DNA of 64,000 nt, from contig CANLWG010000004.1 in assembly GCA_947494715.1 (NCBI GenBank), positions 186,001 to 250,000 of the forward strand, in the 5' to 3' direction. The notes below the pieces were generated by a model. It saw only the letters and a program-made list of their open reading frames with translations. It had not been told where the DNA came from and did not search any database. This DNA is from an uncultured Flavobacteriaceae bacterium. Its GTDB lineage: Bacteria; Bacteroidota; Bacteroidia; Flavobacteriales; Flavobacteriaceae. Position numbers and translations under genes: made by a program. Positions 44,641-54,578 of the stretch are shown piece after piece. Position 1 is the stretch's first letter; each line of letters opens with the position of its first letter.

Positions 44641-46215
44641 ATGAATTCAACCTTAAAAAAAAGAAAGTACTTCATTTCTATTTCATTATTCATATTAGTG
44701 GGTCTAGTGGCCTGTAAGCAACAGGAGAAGGGGGAAAAAATAGTAAAAAAGGAAATTTCAAAACCAAACATTATCATTATATATGCGGATGATTTGGGTT
44801 ATGGAGAAATGGGGGCTTATGGTGCAACCGAATTGAGTACACCCAACTTGGATAAATTAGCCAATGGGGGTATGCGATTTACCAACGGTTATGCCTCTTC
44901 CGCTACTTGTACGCCCAGTAGATATGCTTTATTGACCGGGATTTATCCATGGCGTAACAAAAAAGCAAAGATTCTTCCGGGAACGGCTCCATTAATTATC
45001 GATACGGCCCAGACCACTATTCCAAAAATGTTGAAAAGGCAGGGCTATCACACAGGTATTGTTGGAAAATGGCATTTAGGACTGGGAAACGGAAATGTAG
45101 ATTGGAACAAACGCATCACTCCAGGTCCAAATGAAATTGGTTTTGATTACAGTAATATCTTGGCGGCCACCCAGGATAGGGTACCCACGGTGTATATTGA
45201 AAATGGGCATGTAGTCAATCTGGACCCCAATGATCCCATAGAGGTCGATTATTCCAAAAATTTTCCTGGCGAGCCCACCGGACTTAAAAATCCTGAAATG
45301 CTTAAAATGAAATGGCACCATGGGCATAATAATAGTATTGTTAACGGAATTCCTCGTATAGGTTTCATGAAAGGAGGTGAATCGGCGAAATGGATAGACG
45401 AAGATATGGCCGACTATTTTTTGGCCGAAGCCCAAAACTATGTAAAGCAACATAAAAACGCTCCTTTTTTCTTATACTATGCGTTACAGCAACCGCATGT
45501 ACCGCGTACACCACATCCGAGATTTGTGGGCAAATCCGGGATGGGGCCAAGGGGAGATGTTATAGTCGAAGCGGATTGGGTAGTCGGTGAGTTCACAAAA
45601 ACGTTGGAAGCCCAAGGATTATTGGAAAATACCCTGATCATATTTTCCAGTGACAACGGCCCGGTGGTCAATGACGGATATTATGACGATTCAGTTGAAA
45701 AGTTAGGAGATCACAAACCTGCCGGTAACCTGAGAGGCGGAAAATATAGTTTGTTCGAGGCGGGAACCCGTGTCCCATTTTTTACCTATTGGAAGGGAAA
45801 AATCAATCCCGGTGTGTCGGATGCCATGGTATCGCAATTGGATTTATTTTCGTCCTTGGCCTCTTTGGTAGAAAGCAATGAAACTACTAATGACAGTAAA
45901 CAACTGTTGGATGTTTTACTGGGCAAAAGCCAAAAGGGTAGGGAGGAACTCGTTATCGAGGCTACTTCCCGAACTGCATTTCGCAAGGGAGATTGGGCAA
46001 TGATTCCACCGTATGAAGGCCCGGCAGTCAATACACAAGTGAATATTGAATTAGCGAATGCGGACGAATATCAGCTTTACAATATAAAGGAGGATATTGG
46101 GCAGCAAAATAACCTGGCAAAAAACAAGCCCAAAAAATTAAGGGAGATGATTACCGCTTTTCAGGCCATTCGCGGTGTTGGAGATTCGGAAATCCAACAA
46201 CTGGAATTGAAATAA
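44641..46215 (+). CDS. Sulfatase F, formylglycine-dependent (S1 family), lipoprotein
   Basis: A 524-residue type I sulfatase with a lipoprotein signal (Cys25 in GLVAC). Metal-binding YADDLGYG at 48-55, signature C-T-P-S-R at 90-94 (Cys90), GKWHLGLG near 143 and FSSDNGPV for the later metal site. It is different from sulfatases A-E and adds a sixth sulfatase. It forms a two-gene unit with the GntP permease, 7 bp downstream, under a promoter sharing elements with AraC-2. Pairing with a sugar-acid permease is unusual and may mean that the desulfated product is a sugar acid. Confidence 0.92.
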   Translation: MNSTLKKRKYFISISLFILVGLVACKQQEKGEKIVKKEISKPNIIIIYADDLGYGEMGAYGATELSTPNLDKLANGGMRFTNGYASSATCTPSRYALLTGIYPWRNKKAKILPGTAPLIIDTAQTTIPKMLKRQGYHTGIVGKWHLGLGNGNVDWNKRITPGPNEIGFDYSNILAATQDRVPTVYIENGHVVNLDPNDPIEVDYSKNFPGEPTGLKNPEMLKMKWHHGHNNSIVNGIPRIGFMKGGESAKWIDEDMADYFLAEAQNYVKQHKNAPFFLYYALQQPHVPRTPHPRFVGKSGMGPRGDVIVEADWVVGEFTKTLEAQGLLENTLIIFSSDNGPVVNDGYYDDSVEKLGDHKPAGNLRGGKYSLFEAGTRVPFFTYWKGKINPGVSDAMVSQLDLFSSLASLVESNETTNDSKQLLDVLLGKSQKGREELVIEATSRTAFRKGDWAMIPPYEGPAVNTQVNIELANADEYQLYNIKEDIGQQNNLAKNKPKKLREMITAFQAIRGVGDSEIQQLELK

Positions 46216-46222
46216 GGAAACC

Positions 46223-47524
46223 ATGACCGGGCTGACCGTATTAGTCTTTTGCATTGTTCTGCTCATCGTTGCTATTACGGTACTACAAATACATCCGATT
46301 CCCGCACTTTTAATAGTAGGTCTTATTTTAGGATTGGCTTCGGGTAGTTCTGTAGAAGCGGTTACCGAAAGTCTGCTTAGTGGTTTTGGTAATACCTTAA
46401 AATGGATAGGACTTGTTATTCTCTTTGGGACCCTACTTGGTGAAATTCTTGCGGTTACGGGTGGAGCCGATGTTATTGCCGAGAGTGTCATTAAGCTATT
46501 TGGCGTTAAACATTTGCCTTTGGCCATGGCGGTCATTGGTTTTCTTGTAGGTATTCCTGTTTTTGTAGATGTGGCCTACTTGACATTGTTGCCGACTATT
46601 ACGGCCCTATCTAAAAAATCAGGTCATTCCGTGCTGGTTTTGGGGCTCTCCCTTGCCAGTAGCTTAACGGTGGCCCATGCACTTATACCGCCTACGCCAG
46701 GTCCATTGGCCGTTGCCGCGATACTGGAAACCGATATCGGGGGGATGATTCCTTTTAATATAATAGTTGGTTTAACAGCGGTGATCGGTGGACTAGTTTG
46801 GATAAAATTCAATACAAAAAATCTCGCATTCCCAATTACAAACTTGGTGACGGAAACAGAGGCAAAGAAAATTTCTATACGGGGCATAAGGCGTATTTTA
46901 CCTTTTGTTTCCTTATTAATACCTCTATTCTTAATGGGAATCGGCAATTTATTTTCAGGTGAGAATCCTTTCATTGCATTCATTAGGAATCCGGTCTGGG
47001 CTCTTTTGATCGGGGTTGTTTTTGCCTTACCTCTTCTGGAAAAAAAAGAATTTTCAAAAAAGCTGAATAATTATTTTCAGACTTCAGGTGCCAAATCGGC
47101 AACGGTCATACTAATTACGGGGACCGGGGGCGCATTCGGTCAGGTTATTAAGGATACGGAAGTAATAAACATGTTGTTGCCAGATGCCGGTGGACTCGAA
47201 GCTATTGGTATTATCCTTCCATTTTTACTAAGTCTTATGTTTACAACGGTTACGGGTTCCATTACGGTTTCCCTAATAACCACAGCTTCCATTATGGCTC
47301 CTATGGTCACCAATGGAACACTCCCTGCAGAATTAACAGCCGCTGCCATTGGAGCTGGTTCCCTTGGAATTATACATGTAAACAGCAGTTTTTTCTGGTT
47401 GTTTAAAGAAGTACATGAAGTAGGGACGTCCAAACTTTTAAAAACTTTTAGTGTGCTCACAGCAGTTGTGGCACTATCCGGAGGGTTCATGGTGTTATTC
47501 CTTTACCTATTGGATACGCTTTAA
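46223..47524 (+). CDS. GntP-family sugar-acid:H+ symporter
   Basis: A 433-residue, highly hydrophobic permease of the gluconate permease (GntP) family, with about 12 helices. Typical segments: HPIPALLIVGLILGLASG, GFLVGIPVFVDVAYLTLLP, HALIPPTPGP and a C-terminal NSSFFWLFKE. GntP relatives carry gluconate, galactonate, idonate or other sugar acids across the inner membrane. It follows sulfatase F by 7 bp. Because the locus makes sugar acids such as galactonate derivatives inside the cell, it may instead import acids formed by periplasmic oxidation, for example by the exported FAD enzyme. That link is inference. Confidence 0.88.
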   Translation: MTGLTVLVFCIVLLIVAITVLQIHPIPALLIVGLILGLASGSSVEAVTESLLSGFGNTLKWIGLVILFGTLLGEILAVTGGADVIAESVIKLFGVKHLPLAMAVIGFLVGIPVFVDVAYLTLLPTITALSKKSGHSVLVLGLSLASSLTVAHALIPPTPGPLAVAAILETDIGGMIPFNIIVGLTAVIGGLVWIKFNTKNLAFPITNLVTETEAKKISIRGIRRILPFVSLLIPLFLMGIGNLFSGENPFIAFIRNPVWALLIGVVFALPLLEKKEFSKKLNNYFQTSGAKSATVILITGTGGAFGQVIKDTEVINMLLPDAGGLEAIGIILPFLLSLMFTTVTGSITVSLITTASIMAPMVTNGTLPAELTAAAIGAGSLGIIHVNSSFFWLFKEVHEVGTSKLLKTFSVLTAVVALSGGFMVLFLYLLDTL

Positions 47525-48134
47525 GCCATTAAGAACGAATGGTTTGTATCTATCTTCACTATCGTTATTTGTTGTTCTCTCCTAGGTTAAAATAATACCA
47601 GCACAGGTTATTCTTCGCATAGGCTATGGTATGATCAAAACATATCTTGCCACTATGAATGGCGCAGGATGAGGGAAGTCTTTTTTGATATACATTTTGA
47701 AATGTACGCTTTCCGATCATTTATGGGACAAAATCATTTGTGATAGCTTTCAAATCATATGTTTCCTTGATACAAACTATATATGTAAATCTTTGTTGCA
47801 GGTATTTAAAGGGGATTTGATAACGCTATCAAGGAACCAACAGGAGCTTATCAATAATCTGGACATGATGTATAGCAACAAGGTCAAATTTGGAATCAAG
47901 AGGCCAAACGGTTTAGTAGTCTTCAGGTATTTTTTTGCCCTTGTCTAGTTTTAGTCTAGTTGTGTTAACATTCAAAACAATGCGATATTCCTATTTTTCA
48001 GACCAGTTAATTGAAATCATGGCAATCAAAGACTTTAACTATTGTCAAGTAAACAATATGTCAAGTGTCTAGAAAGTAAAGGAACGTCTAACTTTTAATT
48101 CATTCAAAACTCGAACTTTTTCAACTTAAACCAA
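47525..48134 (+). promoter_or_regulatory. 610 bp region upstream of SusC with GTCTAG direct repeats
   Basis: An 87-codon open frame at 47685-47948 matches no family I know and I do not call it a gene. At 47941-47961 are two direct copies of GTCTAGTT at 47943 and 47954, exactly 11 bp apart, so on one face of the helix. Another GTCTAG is at about 48064. The 9-mer TTGTCTAGT (47941-47949) is repeated before the FAD oxidoreductase and GH117-2. This looks like a regulator binding region for the SusCD operon, perhaps for the TPR-HTH regulator. The start of transcription is not identified. Confidence 0.5.
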
Positions 48135-51100
48135 ATGATTATGAAAAAACAATTTTTTAAAGTTTTGGGGAAATGCCTTTTAGCGGGGGTTTTTCTCATT
48201 TGCTTCGGGCTTCAACAATTGTATGCCCAGCAGACCATCACGGGAACCGTGACGGATGAAAACGGACAAGGTATTCCAGGGGCCAATATTGTAGTACAAG
48301 GAACAACAAATGGCGTAGTAACCGATTTTGACGGAAACTTTAGTATAGAAGCTGATTCCGATGATGTATTGGTGCTATCATATTTAGGTTATGCTACTCA
48401 AAATGTCCCGGTTGGAAACCAAACAACTATAGCCATTCAAATGGCACCGGATGCAGCACAACTGGATGAAGTGGTTGTTATTGGTTATGGTACTTCTAGG
48501 AGAAAAGATCTTACGGGTGCTGTAGCTAGTGTATCTGCCGAGTCTTTTGAAAACCAACCGGTAACAAGGGTGGATGAAGCCTTACAAGGTAGAGCTGCCG
48601 GTGTTAGTGTTGCGAGAGCTAATGGAGCTCCCGGTGGAGGTATTAAAGTGCGTATTAGAGGGGTAAACTCCATTACCGGAAACAACGATCCCCTAGTGGT
48701 GGTCGATGGTATTATTGGAGGCGACCTTAGTACGCTAAACCCAAATGACATTGAAAACCTGCAAGTATTGAAAGATGCTTCCGCTACGGCCATTTATGGG
48801 GTTAGAGGTTCCAACGGGGTTATTCTTGTTTCCACAAAAAAAGGTTCTGGTAAAGCGAAAGTTAATGTGAATTATTTTACCGCGATTTCAGAAGTACCTG
48901 ATTTTCTTCCAACCCTGGCAGATAACGTTGGAGACTTTGCTAGAATTGAAAATATTAGAAAGTTGAGTATTGGTCAAAACCCTACGTTTACAGATGCCGA
49001 GATTGCAGGTTTTGATGCTAACGGAGGAACCCTATATCAAGATGAGATCTTCAAGACCGGCATTAGCGAAAATTTGCAAATTTCCTTCAGTGGGTCAGAA
49101 GGTAAATTGCGTTATTTCTTATCTGGAAACTACAGGGACGAAGAAGGTACCGTAATTAACACAGGATATCAACAATTATCGGTCAGGTCTAATATAGAAG
49201 CACAAATCACAGATAAATTGAAGATAGGTGTTAATATTTATGGTAGCCATGGCGAATGGAAAAACAACTTTCAATCCTTTGGAAATGGCCAAGGAAGTTT
49301 GGTTGCCAAGGCCTTGACTTGGGATCCTACAACCCCGGTTTTTGATGAGAACGGCGATTATAACAGGCGTTCAACAAGAGGGATTGCCTCTCTAAACTTG
49401 AATCCTGTTTTAACATTAAATGAAAGTGATTTTCAGGATATACAAAAACTTCTAAACGCCACATTAAATGTAACCTATAATATCACGAATAATTTCTCGT
49501 ATCAACTAGTGGCGGGTACTACTTCAAACGATTATAATGTTCAAAGATATGCAGTTGAAGGGCCAAACGATACTCCAGATGCTATCTTTAGAAATGACAA
49601 GGACACGTTCTTTCAAGTAAGTAACATCTTTACTTGGCAAAAGGTATTCAATGAAAAACATGATGTAACGCTAACAGGGGTCCAGGAATATTCCAATCAA
49701 AAGAATATTTTTAATAGATTTACTGCGAATGATCTTATTTTACCCAATGGGTACTACTTTGCCGAGACAGCGGGTGGATTTGAAATTGGCAACGATTTTG
49801 AAGAACGTGAGTTGCAGTCCTATATGCTGAGAGCAGTATATACTCTTAATAACAATCTGTCCATTACGGCTACAGGGCGTTATGACGGAACGTCGGTTTT
49901 TAGACCAGGTAACAAGTGGGGGTTCTTCCCATCTATAGCTGCCGGATATACACTGAATAGTATTGTAGATAACTCTACTTTCCTTAGCAACCTTAAAATA
50001 AGGGCTGGTTGGGGACAAGTAGGTAATCAGGGTGTTGATACGTATGGAACCTTTGCCAATTTGGGTACGAATGCGTATTCCTATGACGGAGGAACCCAAG
50101 TAACCGGTTCTGAAATTATTGGTTTTGCCAATCCAGATCTTACTTGGGAAACTACTACGCAGACCAATATAGGAATTGATCTTGGGTTTAACGATGGTAG
50201 GGGTAATTTAAGTGTAGATGTTTTCCAAAAGGACATTAAAGACTTACTTCTTGAAACACCTGTTACTGGATTTAACGGTGGGGATTTTATTAATGAAAAT
50301 GTGGGAACGGTAGAAAACCAGGGTATCGACGTCACTTTTGGGTATGATATCATTCAAAACGATAACTTTAACTGGAATGCCAACCTTGCACTTTCCTATG
50401 TAAAGAATGAAGTGGTTTCTTTATTTGACGGTCTTCAAGAAATTGAAGGGGAGTTTCAAGCACCGGGAGGTCAGGCCAGAAGGCTTAACATCATTCAGGT
50501 AGGGCAGCCCATAGGACAATTAAACGGTGCCACCTTTTTGGGTACGTGGAAAAGCTCGGAAGCCGCAGCGGCCGAGGCCGTTGGCAAAGTGCCAGGAGAT
50601 GCAAAATACCTTAGGGACGGGGACGACAATATTGTGTTTGGCGCTATTGGCAATGGTCAACCTACTACTACGTGGGGTTTCAATAATACTATTACGTACA
50701 AAAACTGGGACCTAAATATTTTCATCAATGGCTCCCACGATTTTGAAGTATACAATTTAACCAGAGCCATGATTACTGGAGGTGCAGGGGATTCAAGAAG
50801 CTTCTTGGCCTCAGACCAAGTGAATCAATGGACACCGTCAAATGAAACCGATATCCCTGCAACGGTACAATTTTACAATTCTTCAAGATATATTGAAAAA
50901 GGTGACTTCATTAGATTGAGTAACTTAAATATTGGTTATACATTTAACAATGTTGCCAGTCTGGAAGGTACAACGCTTAAGTTGTATGCTAGTGGACAAA
51001 ACCTATTTTTGATTACAGACTATAGCGGTTATGATCCTGAATTATCGTCTAGAAGAACTGAGCAAGGAAATGCGGATGTAGCACCAGGGATAGATGTTGG

Positions 51101-51152
51101 TAATTATCCTAACCCTAGGACATTCACCCTTGGGATAAAGGTTGGATTCTAA
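48135..51152 (+). CDS. susC: SusC-like TonB-dependent outer-membrane transporter
   Basis: A 1005-residue TonB-dependent transporter. It has a signal peptide (end near LYAQ, about residue 32), then a carboxypeptidase-D-like regulatory domain (TITGTVTDENGQGIPGANIVV at about 34-54), the TonB box region with DEVVVIGYG, a plug domain with RGVNSITGNNDPLVVVDG, and a beta-barrel ending in an aromatic-rich strand. It imports oligosaccharides across the outer membrane with SusD. The ATG at 48141 is an equally good start. It begins a new unit, and the GTCTAG repeats lie about 190 bp upstream. Its cargo is likely the oligogalactan, inferred from neighbours. Confidence 0.95.
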   Translation: MIMKKQFFKVLGKCLLAGVFLICFGLQQLYAQQTITGTVTDENGQGIPGANIVVQGTTNGVVTDFDGNFSIEADSDDVLVLSYLGYATQNVPVGNQTTIAIQMAPDAAQLDEVVVIGYGTSRRKDLTGAVASVSAESFENQPVTRVDEALQGRAAGVSVARANGAPGGGIKVRIRGVNSITGNNDPLVVVDGIIGGDLSTLNPNDIENLQVLKDASATAIYGVRGSNGVILVSTKKGSGKAKVNVNYFTAISEVPDFLPTLADNVGDFARIENIRKLSIGQNPTFTDAEIAGFDANGGTLYQDEIFKTGISENLQISFSGSEGKLRYFLSGNYRDEEGTVINTGYQQLSVRSNIEAQITDKLKIGVNIYGSHGEWKNNFQSFGNGQGSLVAKALTWDPTTPVFDENGDYNRRSTRGIASLNLNPVLTLNESDFQDIQKLLNATLNVTYNITNNFSYQLVAGTTSNDYNVQRYAVEGPNDTPDAIFRNDKDTFFQVSNIFTWQKVFNEKHDVTLTGVQEYSNQKNIFNRFTANDLILPNGYYFAETAGGFEIGNDFEERELQSYMLRAVYTLNNNLSITATGRYDGTSVFRPGNKWGFFPSIAAGYTLNSIVDNSTFLSNLKIRAGWGQVGNQGVDTYGTFANLGTNAYSYDGGTQVTGSEIIGFANPDLTWETTTQTNIGIDLGFNDGRGNLSVDVFQKDIKDLLLETPVTGFNGGDFINENVGTVENQGIDVTFGYDIIQNDNFNWNANLALSYVKNEVVSLFDGLQEIEGEFQAPGGQARRLNIIQVGQPIGQLNGATFLGTWKSSEAAAAEAVGKVPGDAKYLRDGDDNIVFGAIGNGQPTTTWGFNNTITYKNWDLNIFINGSHDFEVYNLTRAMITGGAGDSRSFLASDQVNQWTPSNETDIPATVQFYNSSRYIEKGDFIRLSNLNIGYTFNNVASLEGTTLKLYASGQNLFLITDYSGYDPELSSRRTEQGNADVAPGIDVGNYPNPRTFTLGIKVGF

Positions 51153-51184
51153 AAAAATTGTTAATGGAAAAATATATCGAAAAT

Positions 51185-52798
51185 ATGAAAACAAGAAAAA
51201 TTTATAAATCATTTAAGGGGCTTATTGCTGTCTTTGGCTTGGCCGCTATGGCCTTAAGCTTCAATGGTTGTGAGCAATTTGATCTTGAAGAAGACCCTTT
51301 GTCTTCTCAATTGCAGGTAGGAACGTATAGTACCATGGCACAATTAGAATTGGGTGTGACCGGAATCTTCGGAAAATTGAATAAAGCTGCCTGGATGTCT
51401 ACGTTCTATGTAAACGGATGGTCGGGTGATGATATCACCACACATGTTGCCAGTAACAAAGCTGACTTTAGGGAGTACGATCAACGTTTTGTAACACCGG
51501 AGAATTCAAGAACATTAACGAACTGGAACGGAGTTTATGAAATGATTCGTGCTGCAAATACAGTTTTGCAGAGTGTGGAAGGCGTAACATTTTCCCCCGC
51601 AGAGCCCGAAAAGAGAGAACGATTGATAGGGGAAACTTACTTTTTAAGAGCCATCATGTTTAATCATTTAATGCGTATTCACGGTAGAATTCCATTGATT
51701 TTAACGGTTGATCCTTTTCAACAACCTGGCTTAAACACCCAATTGGAGGTGTTTGAACAAATTGAGAGCGATCTTTTAGCGGCGGAGTCCAGATTGCCCA
51801 TGTCTACTGCTGTTGGGTCGGCAAACCCGAATGCTGGTACTGCCAGGGCGTTTTTAGCACGCCTCTATATGGACTGGGCCGGTTTTCCCTTAAAAGATGC
51901 AGGTAAATATGCACAAGCGGCGGCAAGTGCCAAAACGGTCATGGATAATGCAGCGGAGCATAACTTTTCATTAGAACCGGATTTAACCAAATTATGGTCT
52001 CAAGCAGGAAGATTTACCGAAGAAGGTGTCTTCACAATTGTTTATAGTCAGAGCGGTGGCAATCTTTCAAACCGTAAGATGGGTAAATTAGGATTACCAT
52101 CTGATCCAGGTTTAAATGGATGGCAAGAAACCTTTGCAGAAATTCGCTTTTTTGAGGATATGCCTGAAGGAGCCAGAAAGGATGCAACATATTATGACGT
52201 ATTACCAGTGGCCGATGATGGGGCAATCGATGTTGCCAACCCTACTAGAATGTTGCGTTGGGAAGAGTTTAAAGATCAGCAAAACCCAATTTTAAGAAAA
52301 ATTGTCGGAGAGTTGGCTGATGGCGATTGGGCCCAATTTCAAACGGAACGAAGTGATTTATTTATGCGTTACGCAGAGGTATTGTTAATTTATGCCGAAG
52401 CTTCAGGTGAGGCTGGTACGGCCGGTGCCGATGCCTGGGAAGCTTTAAATATGGTACATAGAAGAGCTATGGGACTTGATCCCAATACACCGGATGCAAG
52501 TGATTTGACAGCAGCTGATGGAACTATCCAAGATTTAGCATTTACGGAACGTAAGTGGGAGTTTGCCGGAGAGTTTATCCGTTGGAATGACTTGGTTCGT
52601 AAAGAAAAAGTTGAGGAGGCGTTAGGGAATAGAAATCCACAGGCCTCTATTGGTACCTCATTTGACGAAAATGGTGTTGGCACTCCAATACCTTTGACAA
52701 GTGCGGCTAACCCAATTTTAGGTTCTTTGGGCACCGATAATTATTTTGCGCCAATACCACTTGAGGAAGTGGAAAAAAATCCAAATTTGGCGAATTAG
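51185..52798 (+). CDS. susD: SusD-like surface glycan-binding lipoprotein
   Basis: A 537-residue SusD/RagB family lipoprotein that forms the lid on SusC and binds glycan at the cell surface. I chose the ATG at 51185, which gives a short signal ending at Cys29 (LSFNGC); earlier TTG and ATG codons add only a long charged tail. Helical repeats are visible, including the YEMIRAANTVLQ and FLRAIMFNHLMRIHGRIPL segments and the C-terminal RKWEFAGEFIRWNDLVR. It follows SusC by 32 bp. The unit ends with a strong terminator, so it is a two-gene operon. Confidence 0.95.
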   Translation: MKTRKIYKSFKGLIAVFGLAAMALSFNGCEQFDLEEDPLSSQLQVGTYSTMAQLELGVTGIFGKLNKAAWMSTFYVNGWSGDDITTHVASNKADFREYDQRFVTPENSRTLTNWNGVYEMIRAANTVLQSVEGVTFSPAEPEKRERLIGETYFLRAIMFNHLMRIHGRIPLILTVDPFQQPGLNTQLEVFEQIESDLLAAESRLPMSTAVGSANPNAGTARAFLARLYMDWAGFPLKDAGKYAQAAASAKTVMDNAAEHNFSLEPDLTKLWSQAGRFTEEGVFTIVYSQSGGNLSNRKMGKLGLPSDPGLNGWQETFAEIRFFEDMPEGARKDATYYDVLPVADDGAIDVANPTRMLRWEEFKDQQNPILRKIVGELADGDWAQFQTERSDLFMRYAEVLLIYAEASGEAGTAGADAWEALNMVHRRAMGLDPNTPDASDLTAADGTIQDLAFTERKWEFAGEFIRWNDLVRKEKVEEALGNRNPQASIGTSFDENGVGTPIPLTSAANPILGSLGTDNYFAPIPLEEVEKNPNLAN

Positions 52799-52828
52799 TA
52801 TTGAGTTAGTTTTTTTTTAGTTTTAACC

Positions 52829-52871
52829 CATAACGGTAAGATCGGTAGCAAATCTTACCGTTATGTTTTTT
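52829..52871 (+). terminator. Rho-independent terminator after SusD
   Basis: A perfect 14 bp stem (52829-52842 pairing with 52852-52865; arms CATAACGGTAAGAT and ATCTTACCGTTATG) with a 9-base loop, followed by six Ts at 52866-52871. It sits 30 bp after the SusD stop and should end the SusCD transcript. Confidence 0.9.
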
Positions 52872-53097
52872 AAAGGGATTCCTATAGGATTGGTATCGTT
52901 TTAAAGATAGAAAACACCAAATTTTGATACTTACTTCATTTACAAACTATGTACCTTAGCAACACGGGAGACAGGTCATTTTTGAAAGCCAATTCAAGGC
53001 ATGTCTAAAAAGAGTATCCTAAAAGAAAACGGTTTGCCCTCGGAGTTGTTCTAGGATTTTGCCTATTCGAATACAAGCTTAAATGCAATATTTTTAA

Positions 53098-54573
53098 ATG
53101 CTCGATTCAATTATAAATAAAAAGAACATTTCTATTTCTCACATCGTTTTGGGTATTGGATTTTTTTTGTTTTTGACAAATTGTACCACTGAAAACAAAC
53201 ATGCTGAAGGGAAAGAATTGGCGAAAACTAATTGTGCCTCATGTCATATGTATCCAGATCCTCAAATATTACCCAGAAGGGTATGGGGCGAAAAAGTACT
53301 ACCCAATATGGGTTTATTAATGGGAATGTCACATGGACCCATATATACGTATGGGGATACTGAATCCAATACAAATTTAAAACAGACAATTGCGCAAGAA
53401 GATTGGGATAAGATAGTACATTATTACATCAATGAATCCGAGAGCAGTATCCCCAAATATTTAATCGAAGACCAAGGATATAGTAATGTTTTTGAGCCTC
53501 ATATTTTTTCGCTTGATTCTTTGCCCTTAATTACCATGACCACTTATAATGAAAAAAGTGGAAGTTTGTTTTTAGGGAATGGTAGTAATTCAACATTACT
53601 GACGTTGGATACTAATGGGGAAGTACTTAACTCGGAAGAGTTAGATAGCCCACCAATTAAAATAGTATTTAAGGATTCTTTAGATTATGTATTGACAATC
53701 GGTAATCTAAACCCCTCAGACGAAGCAAAAGGAAAACTGAAGATTGGAAATAATGTTATACAAGAATTGATTAGACCTGTTGATTTTTTGATTTATGATA
53801 TAAATTTAGATGGATATCATGACGTATTTGTGTGTAGCTACGGAAACAATATTGGAGATTTTTCTTTGTTTGAAAATTTAAGGAATGGCACATATAAGAA
53901 AAGAGTAATTCATCCAATATCCGGGGCAATAAAAGTTGAAATAACCAATATGGATGATGATGATGAGAATGAAATTGTAGTTTTATTTGCCCAGGAACAT
54001 GAATTGATTATGATTTGGGATTATGAAAACAATTCTTTTATCGGCAAAAAAGCAGTTCAATTTCAGCCAGCTTTTGGATCTGTAGATTTTCAGCTAAGGG
54101 ATATGAATGGTGATGGCCTTAAGGATATTATCATTGGTAATGGAGATAATTCAGATTTATCAACAGTGCTTAAAAATTTCCATGGAGTAAGGGTCTTGCT
54201 AAATAAAGGTGATAAAGAATTCTCTGAGGACTATTTTTTGCCTATACATGGAGTTAGCAAAATCGTGGCGGAAGATTTTGATTTAGATGGTGATACCGAT
54301 ATTTTAACAATTTCTAACTTTGGCGACTTTTTAAATCCCAGGTTTAAAAGTGTTCAGTTTTTATTGAATGAAGGAGAATTAAAATTTACCCCAAAATATA
54401 TTAATGAGCTTCCGGATTTTAGATGGCAGACCATGGACGTATCAGATTATGATAAAGATGGTGATTTAGATGTGTTCTTAGGTTCCTTTAATTTAAATAT
54501 AGGACCAGAAGAATCGGACATATCCAATAAAAAAGATATTTCTTGGGTGAAACTGGAGAATAAAATTAAATGA
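53098..54573 (+). CDS. Cytochrome c-like heme lipoprotein with VCBS/FG-GAP repeats
   Basis: A 491-residue protein. An N-terminal signal ends at a probable lipid-anchor Cys29 (LTNC; Asn before Cys is not the commonest). A c-type heme motif C-A-S-C-H at 46-50 follows, so a heme would be covalently attached. The rest is a VCBS/FG-GAP-type beta-propeller with repeats such as DINLDGYHDVFVC, DMNGDGLKDIIIG, DFDLDGDTDILTI and DYDKDGDLDVFLG, which resemble calcium-binding DxDxDG loops. Function unknown. It may be an electron-transferring or glycan-binding surface protein. It starts 299 bp after SusD and is followed by a reverse gene. Confidence 0.82.
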   Translation: MLDSIINKKNISISHIVLGIGFFLFLTNCTTENKHAEGKELAKTNCASCHMYPDPQILPRRVWGEKVLPNMGLLMGMSHGPIYTYGDTESNTNLKQTIAQEDWDKIVHYYINESESSIPKYLIEDQGYSNVFEPHIFSLDSLPLITMTTYNEKSGSLFLGNGSNSTLLTLDTNGEVLNSEELDSPPIKIVFKDSLDYVLTIGNLNPSDEAKGKLKIGNNVIQELIRPVDFLIYDINLDGYHDVFVCSYGNNIGDFSLFENLRNGTYKKRVIHPISGAIKVEITNMDDDDENEIVVLFAQEHELIMIWDYENNSFIGKKAVQFQPAFGSVDFQLRDMNGDGLKDIIIGNGDNSDLSTVLKNFHGVRVLLNKGDKEFSEDYFLPIHGVSKIVAEDFDLDGDTDILTISNFGDFLNPRFKSVQFLLNEGELKFTPKYINELPDFRWQTMDVSDYDKDGDLDVFLGSFNLNIGPEESDISNKKDISWVKLENKIK

Positions 54574-54578
54574 CGTTG

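Noticed and set aside
46138-46536. 132-codon reverse frame over sulfatase F/GntP junction
   Set aside because: It lies antisense to two clear genes and shows no domain; a shadow frame.
47685-47948. 87-codon open frame upstream of SusC
   Set aside because: No signal, no recognisable domain, low-complexity composition and it overlaps the GTCTAG repeat region; more likely non-coding.
52880-52889. Palindrome TCCTATAGGA just after the terminator
   Set aside because: Only 10 bases and a single copy, with no adjacent gene start; likely chance.
53001-53054. 17-residue mini-frame starting MSKKSILKENGLP
   Set aside because: It reads like a plausible peptide start but is too short and has no partner; could be a gene remnant, not supportable.
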